Part shown: piece after piece, positions 1 to 14,200 of the stretch
Layout of the letters: every line of letters starts with the position of its first letter
Numbering within the stretch: the stretch's first letter is position 1
Origin: Dermatophagoides farinae
Taxonomy: Eukaryota > Arthropoda > Arachnida > Sarcoptiformes > Pyroglyphidae
Length of the DNA stretch: 64,000 nt
Assembly: GCF_024713945.1 (NCBI RefSeq)
Contig: NC_134677.1
Coordinates: 2,917,001 to 2,981,000, forward strand
Reading direction: 5' to 3'
The notes under the pieces: model-generated
What the model saw: only the letters and a program-made list of their open reading frames with translations
Told to the model about the DNA's origin: nothing
Database searches by the model: none
Translations under genes and position numbers: made by a program

Positions 1-284
1 ATTGCCTTCATTAATTGGTCCATATACCGAAGGTGATCATCTAACATTAATTTGTGAAGTTGAAGGTGGAAAACCAACACCATCATTAACATGGTGGCGT
101 GAATCCGTATTGTTGGATGATACATATGAACAAGTTACGACACCCAATAGTAATACATTGGTACGAAATCAATTGATAATACAATCATTACGGCGACAAG
201 ATTTAATGGCCGTATTCACATGTCAAGCATCGAATAATAATATATCATTACCATCCACTGCCACAGTAACTGTTGATCTAAATT
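1..284 (+). CDS. side-like: Sidestep-like exon: Ig domain (5'-truncated by window edge)
   Basis: Frame starts at base 2. The exon encodes most of an Ig domain, with Cys at visible residue 18 (LICEVEGG), the core Trp pair at 31-32 (LTWWRES) and the second Cys at 74 (VFTCQASN). It ends in the strand TVTVDLN before a perfect GTAAGT donor at 285, phase 1. By family comparison this should be the second Ig domain. Signal peptide and Ig1 exons must lie to the left of the window. Confidence 0.9.
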
Positions 285-3200
285 GTAAGTTATCTTTTTT
301 TTCATTTGATTGTTTTTCTCTTCTTTTTGATTCGAAAGAAAATTTTTTATTTTCAAATTTCATTCATTCAAGATTTAAATGATTTGTAATTTGAAAGATA
401 TGTCTATATTAATAACATAATATTAGATTGTATCATCAACATGGACATCATGATCATCATCATAATGTCTTGAATGATGTAAATCAAATCATATTCATGA
501 CATGACATGATTTGACTTTTATTATAATAATAATTGTGATGATGATAATAAAAAAAAAAACTGTTTACCGCCCACACTTGTAATAATATATTTTGTTTTA
601 ATAGAAATAAAATTGGATAGAGAAATCAAATACACACCTACGCACATTTATTTTAGCTTTCAATCTCACCAAAGTTTTTATAGATGAATTCAAGTTTTTT
701 TTTGTATTTGGTATATTTATATTGCACCAAACAAGTATTAAAAGCAAAAAAAATTCATCAATTTTTTAGATTAAATTTTACCTATTACTTTTCATTCCAT
801 TATCTTTTAAATCATTATTGTGAAAAAGACCCACTGTCACATCATCATCAGGTAAATAATGATTTTTTGATGAATGAAAATTGAATTCAGACCTTAAAAA
901 AACCCGTTTCGTTTACATTCAATTTGATTAACTTTATGGAGTTTTTTTTTGGACTCCGGTTTTAAGCCGTAATACCAAATTTGGGTAAATTTAATACTAC
1001 TACTACTACTACTAGTACAAGCATACCTATGATGACTGAGAAAAAAGATTTGTCAATATATACAGATAGAAAATTCAGTGATGAAAAGAAAAAAAAGATG
1101 TTTTATCACTTTGAACAAGTAGATGGATAGATTCTTTCCATCACTAATGTAATTTATTTGGCTATTAATGCAAGGAAATTCATAATTAATTTATTTTGTT
1201 ATTTCAACTATATTCTTGTAGCTATTATCATTATATTTGGTTAGTCGAGACTAGACGTAAATACACATTATGATAAAACAAACACAGCAATGTCTATCTG
1301 GTTAATCATTGAAAGAGATATTTTTTCCTAAAAACATTATATAAGTTACGAATTTAATGTTGTTGTTGTTGTTGCTGTTGTTGACAATAAAATTTAGGTA
1401 GTAAGCTTATGATGTTAAACAATCTAGTTAAATTCTGTATATCATGTTTTGCTGTATTTGTTGTTTCTGTACAGAATTTTTTTCTCAAAACGAAACCAAC
1501 AGAAAAAAACGACAAGAGTATAGAATTTCGCTATTAACCAAATTGAAACGATTTTTTTTTTGTATATTATCAAAAATATAACATCTAATAATGATGGACA
1601 TAGATGATGATCATTATTATGATAGGGCGTATAATCGCACACACACACACATATATATATACAATAACACAGTGATTCAATCTGTATCATCATCGTTAAG
1701 GAAAAAAAATTGTTTCATGTTTCATCATTATTGAATAATATGTGACCAATTTCGATACAAGTCAATAGCAATGTGATGATATGATATATCGATATAAAGT
1801 GAATGGAAAAAGAATAATTTTTTCCATAGTTATTCGTTGAGAGAGAGAGAGAAAGAAAAAAGATCAAATTAAATGTATTATGGTGATATGTATACACACA
1901 CACACACACAAAACAATGTGGCAATGTGAAACAAATATAACGAAAATTTGATCTAAAGCCATGTGATGATGATAATGATGATTATATGGTGATTGAAAAT
2001 AATTATTTTCAATGTTCTTGGCTTTGTTGTTGTTGTTGATTATTGGCTATCGAATAAATTGTATTCGAATTTTTTTCTTTTCTTTTCTTCACATTCGAAT
2101 AATAATCATCATCATCATCATGTTCATGTTGCTGATTATGGTGATTATGCTGATATTCACACTGTAGACACATGTATTCAGTCATTTTTTTTGATATTTT
2201 TTGATATAATAACATAAAAATACAAATAATCGGCCGGAATTTGTCTTAAGCGACGAAAATGAAGATAATCTAGAATTTTTTTGTCATTTTTTTTCGTTTC
2301 TAGTGAATCTGATAATGGTAAAGAGATCAGTGTTCAGTACAATCATCATCATTATTATTATTATCGGTCATAGTTTCATCTAATAATATTCTCTATATTT
2401 CTCTCTGTGTATTTGTGCGTGCATTCAGTTCCACTATAAGGAATATTCCAAGAATCGACCATTTGAAAAAGGCAATACATGTTTTTTTTATTATGAAGAA
2501 GAAGCAAAAAAAAATTCTTATTACATAACTTTGTGTTAGTGTGTGTGTGTGTGTGTGTGTAGCCAAGTGATGAAAATTTCTCATCATTTCTCATAATGGC
2601 AAGTCATATCATGAGAAAATTATTAATATGAAACAAAATTTTTCTTTTTTCGAAATACGAATGCGAGTGCAACAAAAAAGATGGCAGATAGGGTAATGAG
2701 AGAAGCAACAAAAAAAACTACTAAATAAAATGAATCAAAATTTAAGGAAATGACAACGACAACAAAGATGAAGAATGAGAGAAAAATTTTACTTATCTGG
2801 ATTTTACCCGAAATTTATAGAATATTCGTCTTCTTTATTTTTCAATCAACCATTTAAATTTTTTTTTCTTCTTTCGTCTTTTCACTTTCTCGTCATCATA
2901 TTCATCATCATCTTTGAATTGCTTGAATGGATATGCATACAACACACACCATACCAATATTCTCTTTTTTTTATCCATTATAAATAGATGGAATTGATGC
3001 TTTGCAATATTTTTTTTTCAAACATAGTGGTTATACACAAACACCACAAGGGAATTATATCAAGAATTTGATGGTGACATACACAAACAACATACGCGGT
3101 AAAATGATTTTTCATCCGAAAATGTTGGAAAGAAAAATATGGAAAATAATCTGAACTTTATTCTTTGGAATCTTATATTTATTGTTTTCATCAATGATGA

Positions 3201-5181
3201 TTGTCTTTGTTTTTTTATTCATTTTTTCAAATTTTGAAAATATTGGAAAATAGAATGGAAAAACAAATGAAATGGAAGGATCAAATGTTGATTCAAATTA
3301 GATTTGTCGTGGTCGAACACATAAGAATTGTAGAATTCCGCGAAAATCAGCAAGCCATTAATGGCCATTTTTTTGTTTCATGTGGAGATCAAAATTCAAG
3401 CAGAATTTTTTTTTCTCTCTCTCGATTATTTTGATGTTGACATATTTTTTTTATTTCACAATTCCAGAATTGAAATTCAAAGAAATCGAAAATGGCATTC
3501 TTATTTTCTTGCACACTAAATTTTTTTTTTGATCAATATCAGATAAAATTTACAAGGAAATTGCAAAGATGTAAAAGCAAAAAGAAAAATAAAAATAAAA
3601 TTCAAAATCTAATCGGCAACTGAAAATTTCGTTTTCATTGACGTTTTTTTTCTTTCTTTTTCCCCTGATATAACAAAATGATGAAAATTGAGACTTCGAA
3701 ATAATAATTCGATTTATTTTATCATCATTTTGTTGTTATTTGTTTTTTTTCGGGCTATATGATCTGCAGAAAAAAAATTCCCCCTGATCAAAATTCGTAT
3801 AGTTAAACATAACAAAACAAAGGAAAAGATTGCATCTGTCGTCGTTGTCGTTTTTTTTTGTTTTGTTTTGTTTTGTTTCTCATCGCAAATGGAGAAGAGG
3901 AAAAAAAAGGATTAAGTCTGTATTATCAAAATGTGTTGCTTGTGTGTGTGTGTGTGTGTGTGTGTGCTAGTTTTAAATTCAATTCCCCATATTTTAGATT
4001 CACTTTGGAAATTTTTTTTTTCATTTTTTCCAGAATAATGCCGGTCCCCTTTTTTTGAATAATGATAATGATGATGATGACGTTTGTTTTTTTTTCAAGT
4101 TTGTGTCATTATCATCATTATTGTTTGCTTCTTTGCTTTCACTATAGTTTCAATCATGTTTCATCATCATTGTTCATTAAGATTCGATTCACCAAAAAAA
4201 AAAAAATTTAAATTCTAAAAGTTTTTCCCTTTCTCTTTCCTGTATATATATCAATACATAAGACAGAACTCAAGAAAAAAAAGTGTTGTTGAAAAAATTT
4301 CAAAAGAATTGTTACCAGAATGAAAAAAAAACGTTTGCCCACTTGCTTCAAATGTTTTCTTTGGATTCTATCAGACAAACACACACATACACATACACAG
4401 TTTTCTGAAGAAGTAATGAAAAAAATTAAATTTTCTCATCATTCAATTCGATTCTTATTTCAATCATTATTATATTGTTGTTTTCTTTTTTTCTTGTTAC
4501 TTTTTTGTTGTTGTTGTTGGTGGTGGTGGTGGTTAGATCGAAGAATCGTTTTCCGTCGTAAAGTTGGTTTTCTTTTTTTTTGCCAAAGAATTGAAAATTT
4601 TTTTTTTTTACTCAAACAACCATGATCACAAATGCTCAAATATACAAACACCAAATATAACAAGAGATAGCTGACTAGTTGATTTTTTTTTCGCTGTTGT
4701 CTTCATTTCTTCAATTCAATTCTCATTCGTTCAACAAAGAAAGAAAACTCGAATAACACAGTGAAAAACTGGAACTCTTTCAATAGTATCATCATCATCA
4801 TCATAAAATGAAAAAGAGAGAAAAAAATTCCAGATATTTTACAATTGAATTGTCTTGTCAAATGTTGAAATAGTAGTGAATGAAAATTGAAAATAAAATT
4901 TACGAAATTGGTTCGATTTTTTTTCTACTGTTGTTGTTGTTGGCCAACTATTCATTCCTATTCTTATATTCCATTGAATTTCATGCTTACATATACGTTT
5001 TTGCTCGATTTTCTCTCTCTCTCTCGATTTTTTTTCTATTCGTTGTTATTATTCAAGTTGATGATTTTTCATTTTTTTTTCTTTCATTCTTCAATCATAA
5101 ATTTTTTTTTCTTGAATAGTCTGAATCTTGAAAAAATACAATGATTGAATGAATAAATAACGAATCACTAAACGATCATTT

Positions 5182-5217
<36 letters not shown>

Positions 5218-8200
5218 GTGAATACATTTTTTTACGCTTAGTAAAAATCGATGTATGTCATTTACGTAGTTTCATTTTGTTTCTTGGTTTGGTTTTTGGT
5301 TGTTTCAAAAGTAAAAAAAAAAATCTTATAATGTGTGTATGTAGAGCAGAACCAAAAAGGTCCCTGAAGAGAAAACTATATATCGAACTTGAGATATTGA
5401 GAATTGTAAAATATAAAAAGAAATAAAATGACAACATTTATGATTCTTGAGCCTGCCATTAGATAGATAGATAGATAGATGGTTAGATAGAGAACATATG
5501 AAGAAAAAAAATAGTCGATTTTTTCTTTCTAGTTTAACGTTTGTTGTGATTCCGTTACTGATGATGGTGTGTTTTCTAAAAATAAAACAACCGACAACAA
5601 CAAAAACGAATAAACCATCATCATCATCATCATCATCATTATCGTAATCGAAACGTTCGTTTTTTTTTGTAAAAGAAGAAAAATAAAAATAAAAAATGAA
5701 ATAAATAGATAGAATTGAATTGGTATAGTCAACAATGATGATGATGATGATGGTGAATAGTGATGATCATCATGATCATAATCATTGAGAATGGTCCTCC
5801 TTTTTTCTAGCTTTGTTTATTTGTCTCTCTCATTCTCTCTCTCTCTCTCTGGCATTTTCTCTCTCTGCCTGTCCAAATAAAACGATTACGATCTCCGGTT
5901 TTTTTTCGTTGATTCTTGAATTGTTGTTTAAATTTTTTTTCATTTTTTTTTTGTTCAAGAATCAATGTTGAATGTTGATGTTCATAAATGACATATATGA
6001 GAATTACGTTTTTTTTTCGTTCCACGTATGAAGAATATTCTTTTTGTATTTGACAAAAAAAAATTTAAATATAAGTTTATGGAAATTTTTAATGTTTTTT
6101 TTGTTTGTTTTCAAACAAACAAAAAAAATCCCAAATATTTTGATTTTAGAAAATTCTTCTTTTTTTTTGCTTGCAATGGATGAACATAAACCAAGTTTTT
6201 TTATGGGTTGATGTTTTCGTTGTTGTTGTTGTTGTTGTAAGCATAAATGTTTAATGGTTTTCTACCCACAAAAAAAACAACAAAGATTTTTCTTTTGTGG
6301 CTTTTATTCTTCTTTTTTTTTTTGATCACACACATACAACTCAATAGGAATAAAACGGCAGCAGTAAAAAATGATTTTGTCTCTTGCGGACAATGTGCCA
6401 TTAATTCGATAGCAGGATAGTATAACATTTATTCCATTAATCGAATTCGATCGAATTTTTACTGTTTTTTTTCATTTTCGTAAATCATCATCAAGAATAA
6501 GATTGAAAGTAAATGTGTGGATGTGTGTGTGTGTGTGTGTGTGAATGAAGAATAATCGAATCGTAACTATTGCGTTTGCTTTGTTATTTATTATTATCGC
6601 TATATATACGACAATTATTCGATCAGCAATTTGTTTGATTACATCATTTTCATTGGAAAGAGGGGTGTCATTTGTTAAAAGTGACAAAAAAAAATTGATT
6701 GATTTAGCCATTAATTCTTCGCATTCAAGAAGTTTCATCATCGTCATGGAATAATTCTCTTAAAGAAGAATTGCTTTTCTTTTTTTTCGTTCATCACAAA
6801 AATGGCCAATTCGTGATGTAGAATAATTTTTTTTGTTTGGCCGCATAAAATTCTCATTGTTATTGTTTTTTTTTTGGTTTTGGTTCATGATGAATCGTTC
6901 GATTTTTGATCGTTTGAATCATTCATTTTAACATCAGGCGACGAATTCATCGATTATCTAAATGAGTTTTTTTTTTTTGCTGGGCTTTTCGAATTTTTTT
7001 TTATTCGTGTGAATATTCTTTCTCATCATAATCATTATATATTTTTTCTTCGCTTTGAGAATTCTTTTCGATATGTTTCGAAAAATATTCTCAGCTTTTT
7101 TGTTTTGTTTTGACTGTATTTTCTTTAAATTTTTTTTTGGTTTAGAATCATTAAATCAACTTTTTTTTATTATTGTTTTTTTTCATGTCTACAGTTCGTC
7201 CATTAGTGGTAAAAATTCTTGGTGAACGAAAACAATCATTATCAGCAGAAAAAGTTTCCATAATTACATGTGAATCAAGTGGATCAAGGCCACCGGCAAC
7301 AATTACATGGTGGCTTGCTGGTACAACTCGTTTACGAAATGCTCAAGAACAAATATCAGCTGATGGAAATAAAACCACTAGCCGTTTATCATTGACCGTT
7401 ACGGTTGATGATATTGGTAAAGAAATTACCTGTCGTGCAGAGAATCCACATGTACAATCATCGGCAATTGAAGATACTATACAATTGGAAATTAATTGTA
7501 AGTATATATAAAAATGACCAATTATAGCCATTCTATTTCATTCCCAAAATAAGCTTTTGATATACATTTCAAAGGTTATTAATATATAATACACACACAT
7601 AATACCAAAATGTTACAGGTGTATGGGTAATGATTATGATGGAGAAAAAAACTCATAGACAAAACAGGTTATCATCTGTGTGTGTGTGTGTGTGTGTGTC
7701 TGTGTGTGTAGGAATAAAATGTAACATTGAAATGTCATTTAGATGAAAATAATGTCGAAATAATGTCATTGCTATCAATGTTTTTACTTTCTTCATCAAT
7801 AATAATAGTTGATGATGGCATTTGAGCCTTCAGGGCGGACCAAAAAACTTTCTTTGAATCTTTTGATTTTGGAAAAATGTGTTCTTATATAACATTCTAA
7901 CAATGATGGTAATGAACATTGACAGTTGAAAGTCGTATATAATTCTTTTTTTCCTTGTCTTTTTAGCGGTATTATAGATGTTATATGGTTTCATACCATT
8001 ACATGGTAATGACATAAAAAAAACAACAACTAACAGAAAATTACCGTTGTAAAAAAAAAAAATAAAAACAGAATCCAAATCCCACGGAACATACACAAAA
8101 CATATGAGTAAAAGCAAAATTGACGCCAATTGCAGCAATGTTTCTAACATTACACATTTATTCTATACAGACAGAGACTAACAGGCTAATAGAATTTTTT

Positions 8201-11200
8201 TATTTTTGTTTTTTTTTGCTTTCTTTGTTTTCAATTCTTTCTTTCTCGATTCAATTCATTCATTCATTCTTTTATTCGCAATGTTCACTCTCATTATGTT
8301 TGATGATGTTCATTCTTGTTACTTACACACACACACACGTTTAAATGAACATTTTTACTCACTCATCTACTCACTCTTTTTTGGCCAGATTTAACAGAAT
8401 TTTCTGTATATGATAATAGTAGATATTACATAGAAGGTGCAAGATTCACTAGAAACGATTCTCATTTATGGGTTCCTATACACATTTCACTTGATTATGT
8501 TCAGTGTTTTTATTTTTTCTTTCTATCTAAGTCACATAAGGAAACACGAAGAAAAAACAAAAATTGCTTTGATTATGATGATGATGGTTATCTGTAATCG
8601 GTAACCAACTATTTATGTGACTAATCAAACCAACTAAAAAAAAGAACAAGTTACGAGTAAAACTTTGATGATGATGATAATGATTACATCACCATAATTG
8701 TCAATTTATTATGTGTAATTTTTCCATGACTAGCGTTGCCATCTAGTGGAAGAATATTGTTTTTCAAAAAATTAAAAATTTTTTAATTTTGTAGATTAAT
8801 CTAGAATCTAGATTCTAGAAAATTGAATTTTTTTTTAATTACAAAAATATAATAATATTGAAAATTATAATAACGATGATGGTAATCACGCACTATAATG
8901 TTGGTGTGTGTGTGTGTGTGTTTTGTTCATGTTTTTTAATGATTGTTGGCCAGAATTCTGTATTCTCGTTTTTTCTTCACGTTGTATCACTAGGTCCATT
9001 TTATGAATTATTGAAAATTGTTTTCTCTTCGTTTTTCTTATTTAATTCTTCATTCTTCTAATTTCTAAATCATCTACTTAATATTTTTTATTAAATTTTT
9101 CCTTTTTATGGTTTCATAAATCATTTGTTATGGTATGATGATGTGAGGCTAGAAATTTCTTTGTTTTTCCCCATCAGTATCTTGTTCGTAATCATGGCAG
9201 GAACAAAAATTTTGTAATTTTCATCGGAATGTTCATCCTTAGAGAATTGTTCTATACCAGTCGATAAGATGTTTTTCATGATGAGCTTATTATGAAATTA
9301 TAATGATAATTAATATCTCGTTCTAAATGATGATAATTTTCTCTCATCAAAAAAAAATATTCTTTTGAAATAAAAAAAAACTAATCTAGATCTCAATCAT
9401 TGGACATTCATTTTCAAGTTGATGAATATTTTTGCTTTTTATTTGTCCAAACCCAAATGGCTAACTAATTACATAATCAATTTCGGTTATGAATGGCTAT
9501 GAAAAACTATTCAATTAACCATTTTTTTACTTTCTTTCACTGTTTCAGTCTTCAGAAAGAAAAATGTTGAATTTTGTTGCTTTGTCTGTGTATTTTTGGA
9601 TTTTTTTTTTGCTGAAAACTTATACGAATATGAATCCATTTACATTTCAAATTCTGTCGTTGTTATCACAACAACAGCAACAACTAAAAATAGAATAGAA
9701 AATCAAATGTAGAAATAATTTGCCTTTTTTCTTTTTTTTCGTTTCATTTTCAGTTCAATTGTTGTTTATTCGTTTAGTTTTTATTTCATGAATGACAGAT
9801 ATGTTTTTTTTATTTGTTATCAGTGAAGAAAACGAAACAAAGAACAAAACAAAAAGAAAATCTGCATGAATCAAAATCGAATGTCAGGTGAATGTTGTAT
9901 GATTTTTTTCTTTTTTTTCTGTTTCAGTTTTTCATATTGCTTCTCTATTTAAGTTACGGTAGTGTTCCCATTTGGAAATGAAACAAACAAAACAAATGCA
10001 AATGACAACAACAATGTTGACAGCTATGACGACATTTCATAGCTCATTGAATAAACATTAGCCATCAGTTGATGATGATGATGATGATGATGATGATTAT
10101 TCCAAGAAAGGCATTCAATATCAAACATATGGCATGAATACAATTTTCAATTGTATATATGATGAATGAATGATAAATTCACTTTGGTTTCAATTCAAGT
10201 TTATATGGAAAATTCTTCTACTCTATTTTTTTTTGTCTTGATGTTCTTATCGCTTTTGTTTGGATTCGTTGTTTGTTTTAAGACAAAACCGATTTCATTT
10301 TTTTTTACTTTTGTTTTACCCTATTCTACGATTTTCGTGTTGGAATGGTCCATGTTTTTTTTTCGTCAGTTGTTTCAATGTCATTACTAGCAATTTGATG
10401 TTTTTTTGGTTGTTTAAAGTGGAAGAAAAAAAAATTTTCTTCAGAAAATAAATCAATGAAAATGGATCGAATAACGATAATCATCATAATAAATAATAAT
10501 TGTCAATCACAATCAAGTTGTTTAGCATTGATAATGATAAACATATAATATAGAGATATATTAATTCCACCATTTTATTATTAACTATGGACAATATTGA
10601 TTTTGACTTTGGGCTATTATTTATTGATTTGGACATTGACGGAAACCAATTGTATTTGCACACACACAATTCAATACAATGGAAGAAAAATTAAATGATC
10701 CGTAATAGATTCGTATAGGGTGCCAAGTATTTTTTTTTCAATGATAATTTATCAAAGAATATTTTTTTTTTGTATTTGTTTTGCCATAAATTCTTTTTAT
10801 CTATAAATTTAAAACAAATTTTCTTTATTTTCATCTTTTATTCTTATGAATATATATGGATTGTCGATAAATTCCATAAAATTCGAGTAAATGTTCCATG
10901 AATCTTTTTTTTCTAGTTTAGTTTAATGGAAAACTAATCTTAACTAATTACTTATTCTTTTAGCCATTGTGTAGTCATACATAATGAACCATACATATTG
11001 GATCAATGAACCATTACTAAGAGAAAAAAAAACGATTTTTTTTCTATTTTCTGGATTCTTCAAATGAAACTGAATTTTCACTGCTATCATACTTTTTCTA
11101 CCAACTTTAAGTTAACTATACAGTTTTTTTCTATCAAACATAGAGTGAAAAAAAAGAAATATGAACTCTTTAGTTTCTCGTTTAGTTCCATAAATATTTT

Positions 11201-14200
11201 TGTTTCCCACCAATATTCATTATGATAGCGTCAAAAAAAAATAAATATAAGAATAACCTGTATGTAAAAGGAACAATAGCCTTAACAGCGTTTTTTTAGT
11301 TGAAAAGATTTTCATTTCTTTTCAATTCTTTTTTTCTACTTGATTTAACTAGCCTAGTAATTCTGGCAGCATTAGTAGTAGTTGCTATTACTTTTTCATA
11401 GACAGCTTGACGCCTTCATGGTCGATTGATTTGATTCTGATGAAAGCAAAAAAAAAAGAACAAAAAATTTTTTGATCTACACAATATATATTCACCCGAC
11501 TATTGTATTGTTCATTTTTCCCTTATTCTTTTAAAAAAAAATATTAAGTAAGATCCATACGGATTCTAATCAATTCTTATTTTTGTTTGATTTTAATTCT
11601 CATTTATTTATCTACCCAAAAAAAAACAGATGCACCACAAGTGACATTAAAATTGGGCAGTAATCTAAGACATTCACATATACAGGAAGGAAATGATGTC
11701 TATTTTGAATGTGTTATTCGTGCATCACCATGGTCATATGAGGTACGATGGCATTTTGAAGGTCGTGAACTACAAACAAACACAAGTGCCGGTATAATTG
11801 TTAGCAATCAATCATTAGTATTGCAAAAAGTACGACGTCAACAACGTGGTAAATATACATGTTCAGCAACTAATTCCGAAGGTGATGGTGAAAGTAATGC
11901 CGTACATCTTCGTATACAATTTGCACCAATCTGTAAAGCTGGTAAGTTTATTTGTGCATGTTTGTGTGTATTTTTTTCTGTTAACAAAAAAAATTCTATT
12001 AACAATGATGAACATAAACAGGAAAAAGCAAAAGAATGAAATCTGATAGACAAGCAAGCTTAAAATTTTTGTTAAACAATTCAGAATTGTGAAACTTTTT
12101 TTCCACTTTCATAACGATAATCATAGTCGTCGTCGTCGTCATATTTTCTTCATATAGTCAATTTTCTTTTATTATTTTTTTTTTTTTTTCTCATTCTTAT
12201 TCTCACAATTTTTTTCATCATCATCATATAATTTATGAGCCAAGATTAAAAGTTCAGTAAATGTGAAAAATGTATGATGAGCAAATATGGATGAATATGG
12301 GTGATTTCGATTTTTTCGCTTGCAATCTTGATGTAGTGTTCAAGTGTAGAATCCAACAAGAAAACAAAAATGTATGATCAAATCATTAAAAAGGAAGTAA
12401 TATTCATTTCTTTATATTTTTTGTTTCTTTTTTTCCACTGATATTGATAAGATAAAGCATTTTTTTTCACACACATCATTCTAATGTTAGATTTGTTGTA
12501 TGGATTTCTATTCAACAAAAAAAAACAAAACAAAAAAATTGAATGATGACGTCAATGATGAAAATTTCTTTTGAAAGAAAAATTAATGAAAAAAATGTAA
12601 GCCAAATTAATGAATTTGAACGGGAATAATAACAAATAGGATATAAACACACAATTTTGAAACAAGGTAAATATCGGGCTATAATAATAACAGATACTTT
12701 CATGGAATACACTAACACCATCACTATTATAATGAAAAAGTAGAATTTCGATTTACTATCCATTCATTCATTTATTTTATGGAATTTTTCTCCTTTTTTT
12801 TCTCTCTCTCTCTCACTCTCACTCTCATGATTATTAATGATTCTTTGTCCATTCTGTTCTTTAGCTATTTTGTCGTTTTGTGTGTGTGTGTATGTGTATG
12901 TTTGATGATGATCATATCATATACATAGACATATTACCGTCTATTGAAATGGAAAAAAAAGAAAATATAAAGGCTCGATATTCAATTTCAATTTTGTAGA
13001 CATATTCTGCTATCACCGAAACAATAATAACAAAGAATATTCATTTTTCTTCGGGATCCTTATTTTTTTTTATATGGACTCTCTTTGCTCTCATTGATCA
13101 TCACTCTTCGAAACATTTTTTTGTTCTCATTTCCTCTATCGATCGTTCAGTGTAAACGAATTTGAGAAAAACAATATTTTTTCTAGTCATTGGTCTAGAA
13201 GTTCAAATGGAAAAGGTCATTGGTTCGTGTACTTGAGAATAATCTCTATCAAATGTTCAACAGAGAACCATGTTATTTGCTCAAAGATGATCTTGATGTT
13301 TGTTACTTTATTGTATTGGAAAAGTATTTTTGCTGAAAAAAACCGATAAATCGATCCAGATCCAATTGAAACTAAGTGCAGGAAACATTCTATTGTATGA
13401 TTCAATGAGAAATAGGGATAAAAATCGATTGATTGATTTCAATGAGTTCAAGTGATATTAATTATACTCTATGGCATGGTTTGATCGATTTACTCGTCTT
13501 TGATCAATCAATTTTTCGTTATCAAAGTCGAATTATAATCGAATCGAATTGAATTGTTCATAACAATAGGCTTCAAAGATCTATAATCTAATTTAATGAA
13601 ATTTTTTATTTCTCTTTTTTTTGTGTGTGTGTATAGGTCAAAAAATAATCTACGGTGCTGCTCGACATGAAACTGTCAATATAATTTGTGAATTAGAATC
13701 CGATCCATCTGAAGTGGAATTTTTTTGGTCATATAATGGAACTGGTTCTGAACCAAGACGTGAAACTGCGACATTGAAATATGAATCAAATGGGCCACAA
13801 TCAAGTTTAGGACGTTATACCCCACATACTGAATTTGATTATGGTACCATTTATTGTTGGGGACGTAATTCAGTCGGTGTTCAATCTAAACCATGTGCAT
13901 ATTCAATAGTTGCTGCTGGATCACCGGATCCAGTAAGAAATTGTTCAGTATTCAATGTAACAGAAGATTCGATGCGTGTAGATTGTGATGAAGGTTATGA
14001 TGGTGGATTAGTACAACATTTTCTATTGGAAATCTATGATACAACCGAAAGAAATTCAGCATTACGTGCCAATGTAACAGCTTCAACGCCACAATTTCAT
14101 TTAAATAATCTACAGCCAGCACATACTTATCTATTTGTGATATATGCGGCCAATGCAAAAGGTCGTAGTAAAGGTATTGCATTGACGGCATTCACATTGG

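Larger units (their letters stand above)
285..7194 (+). other. Intron of Sidestep-like gene (6.9 kb)
   Basis: Bounded by GTAAGT and by an acceptor ending CTACAG. It holds only simple sequence: poly-T and poly-A runs, (TG)n tracts at 2539 and 3941 and 5186, (AGAT)5 at 5461, (CAT)8 at 5616, and many short ATC/GAT and TTG/CAA runs. No convincing exon or RNA gene was found on either strand. The short open frames here are rich in His, Asp, Phe or Cys because they read through these repeats. Confidence 0.8.
7498..11629 (+). other. Intron of Sidestep-like gene (4.1 kb)
   Basis: Low-complexity AT-rich intron. It contains an interrupted (TG)n at 7677-7709, (GAT)9 at 10071-10097, and a perfect 20-bp palindrome built on TCTAGA at 8800-8819. 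No coding evidence was seen. A 106-residue minus-strand frame at 7830-8150 is dominated by Phe/Leu/Lys from poly-A/T and was not accepted. Confidence 0.8.

Noticed and set aside
3013-3100. Exon-like segment between ATAG and CGGTAAAA in the first Sidestep-like intron
   Set aside because: Only frames incompatible with the phase 1 neighbours are open, and no Ig or FnIII signature appears.
4320-4625. 101-codon plus-strand open frame
   Set aside because: His-Thr, Cys, Trp and Phe runs come from CA, TTG, TGG and T repeats; low-complexity artefact.
7830-8150. 106-codon minus-strand open frame in a Sidestep-like intron
   Set aside because: Dominated by Phe, Leu, Ile and Lys from poly-T/poly-A, no domain, no splice or start support.
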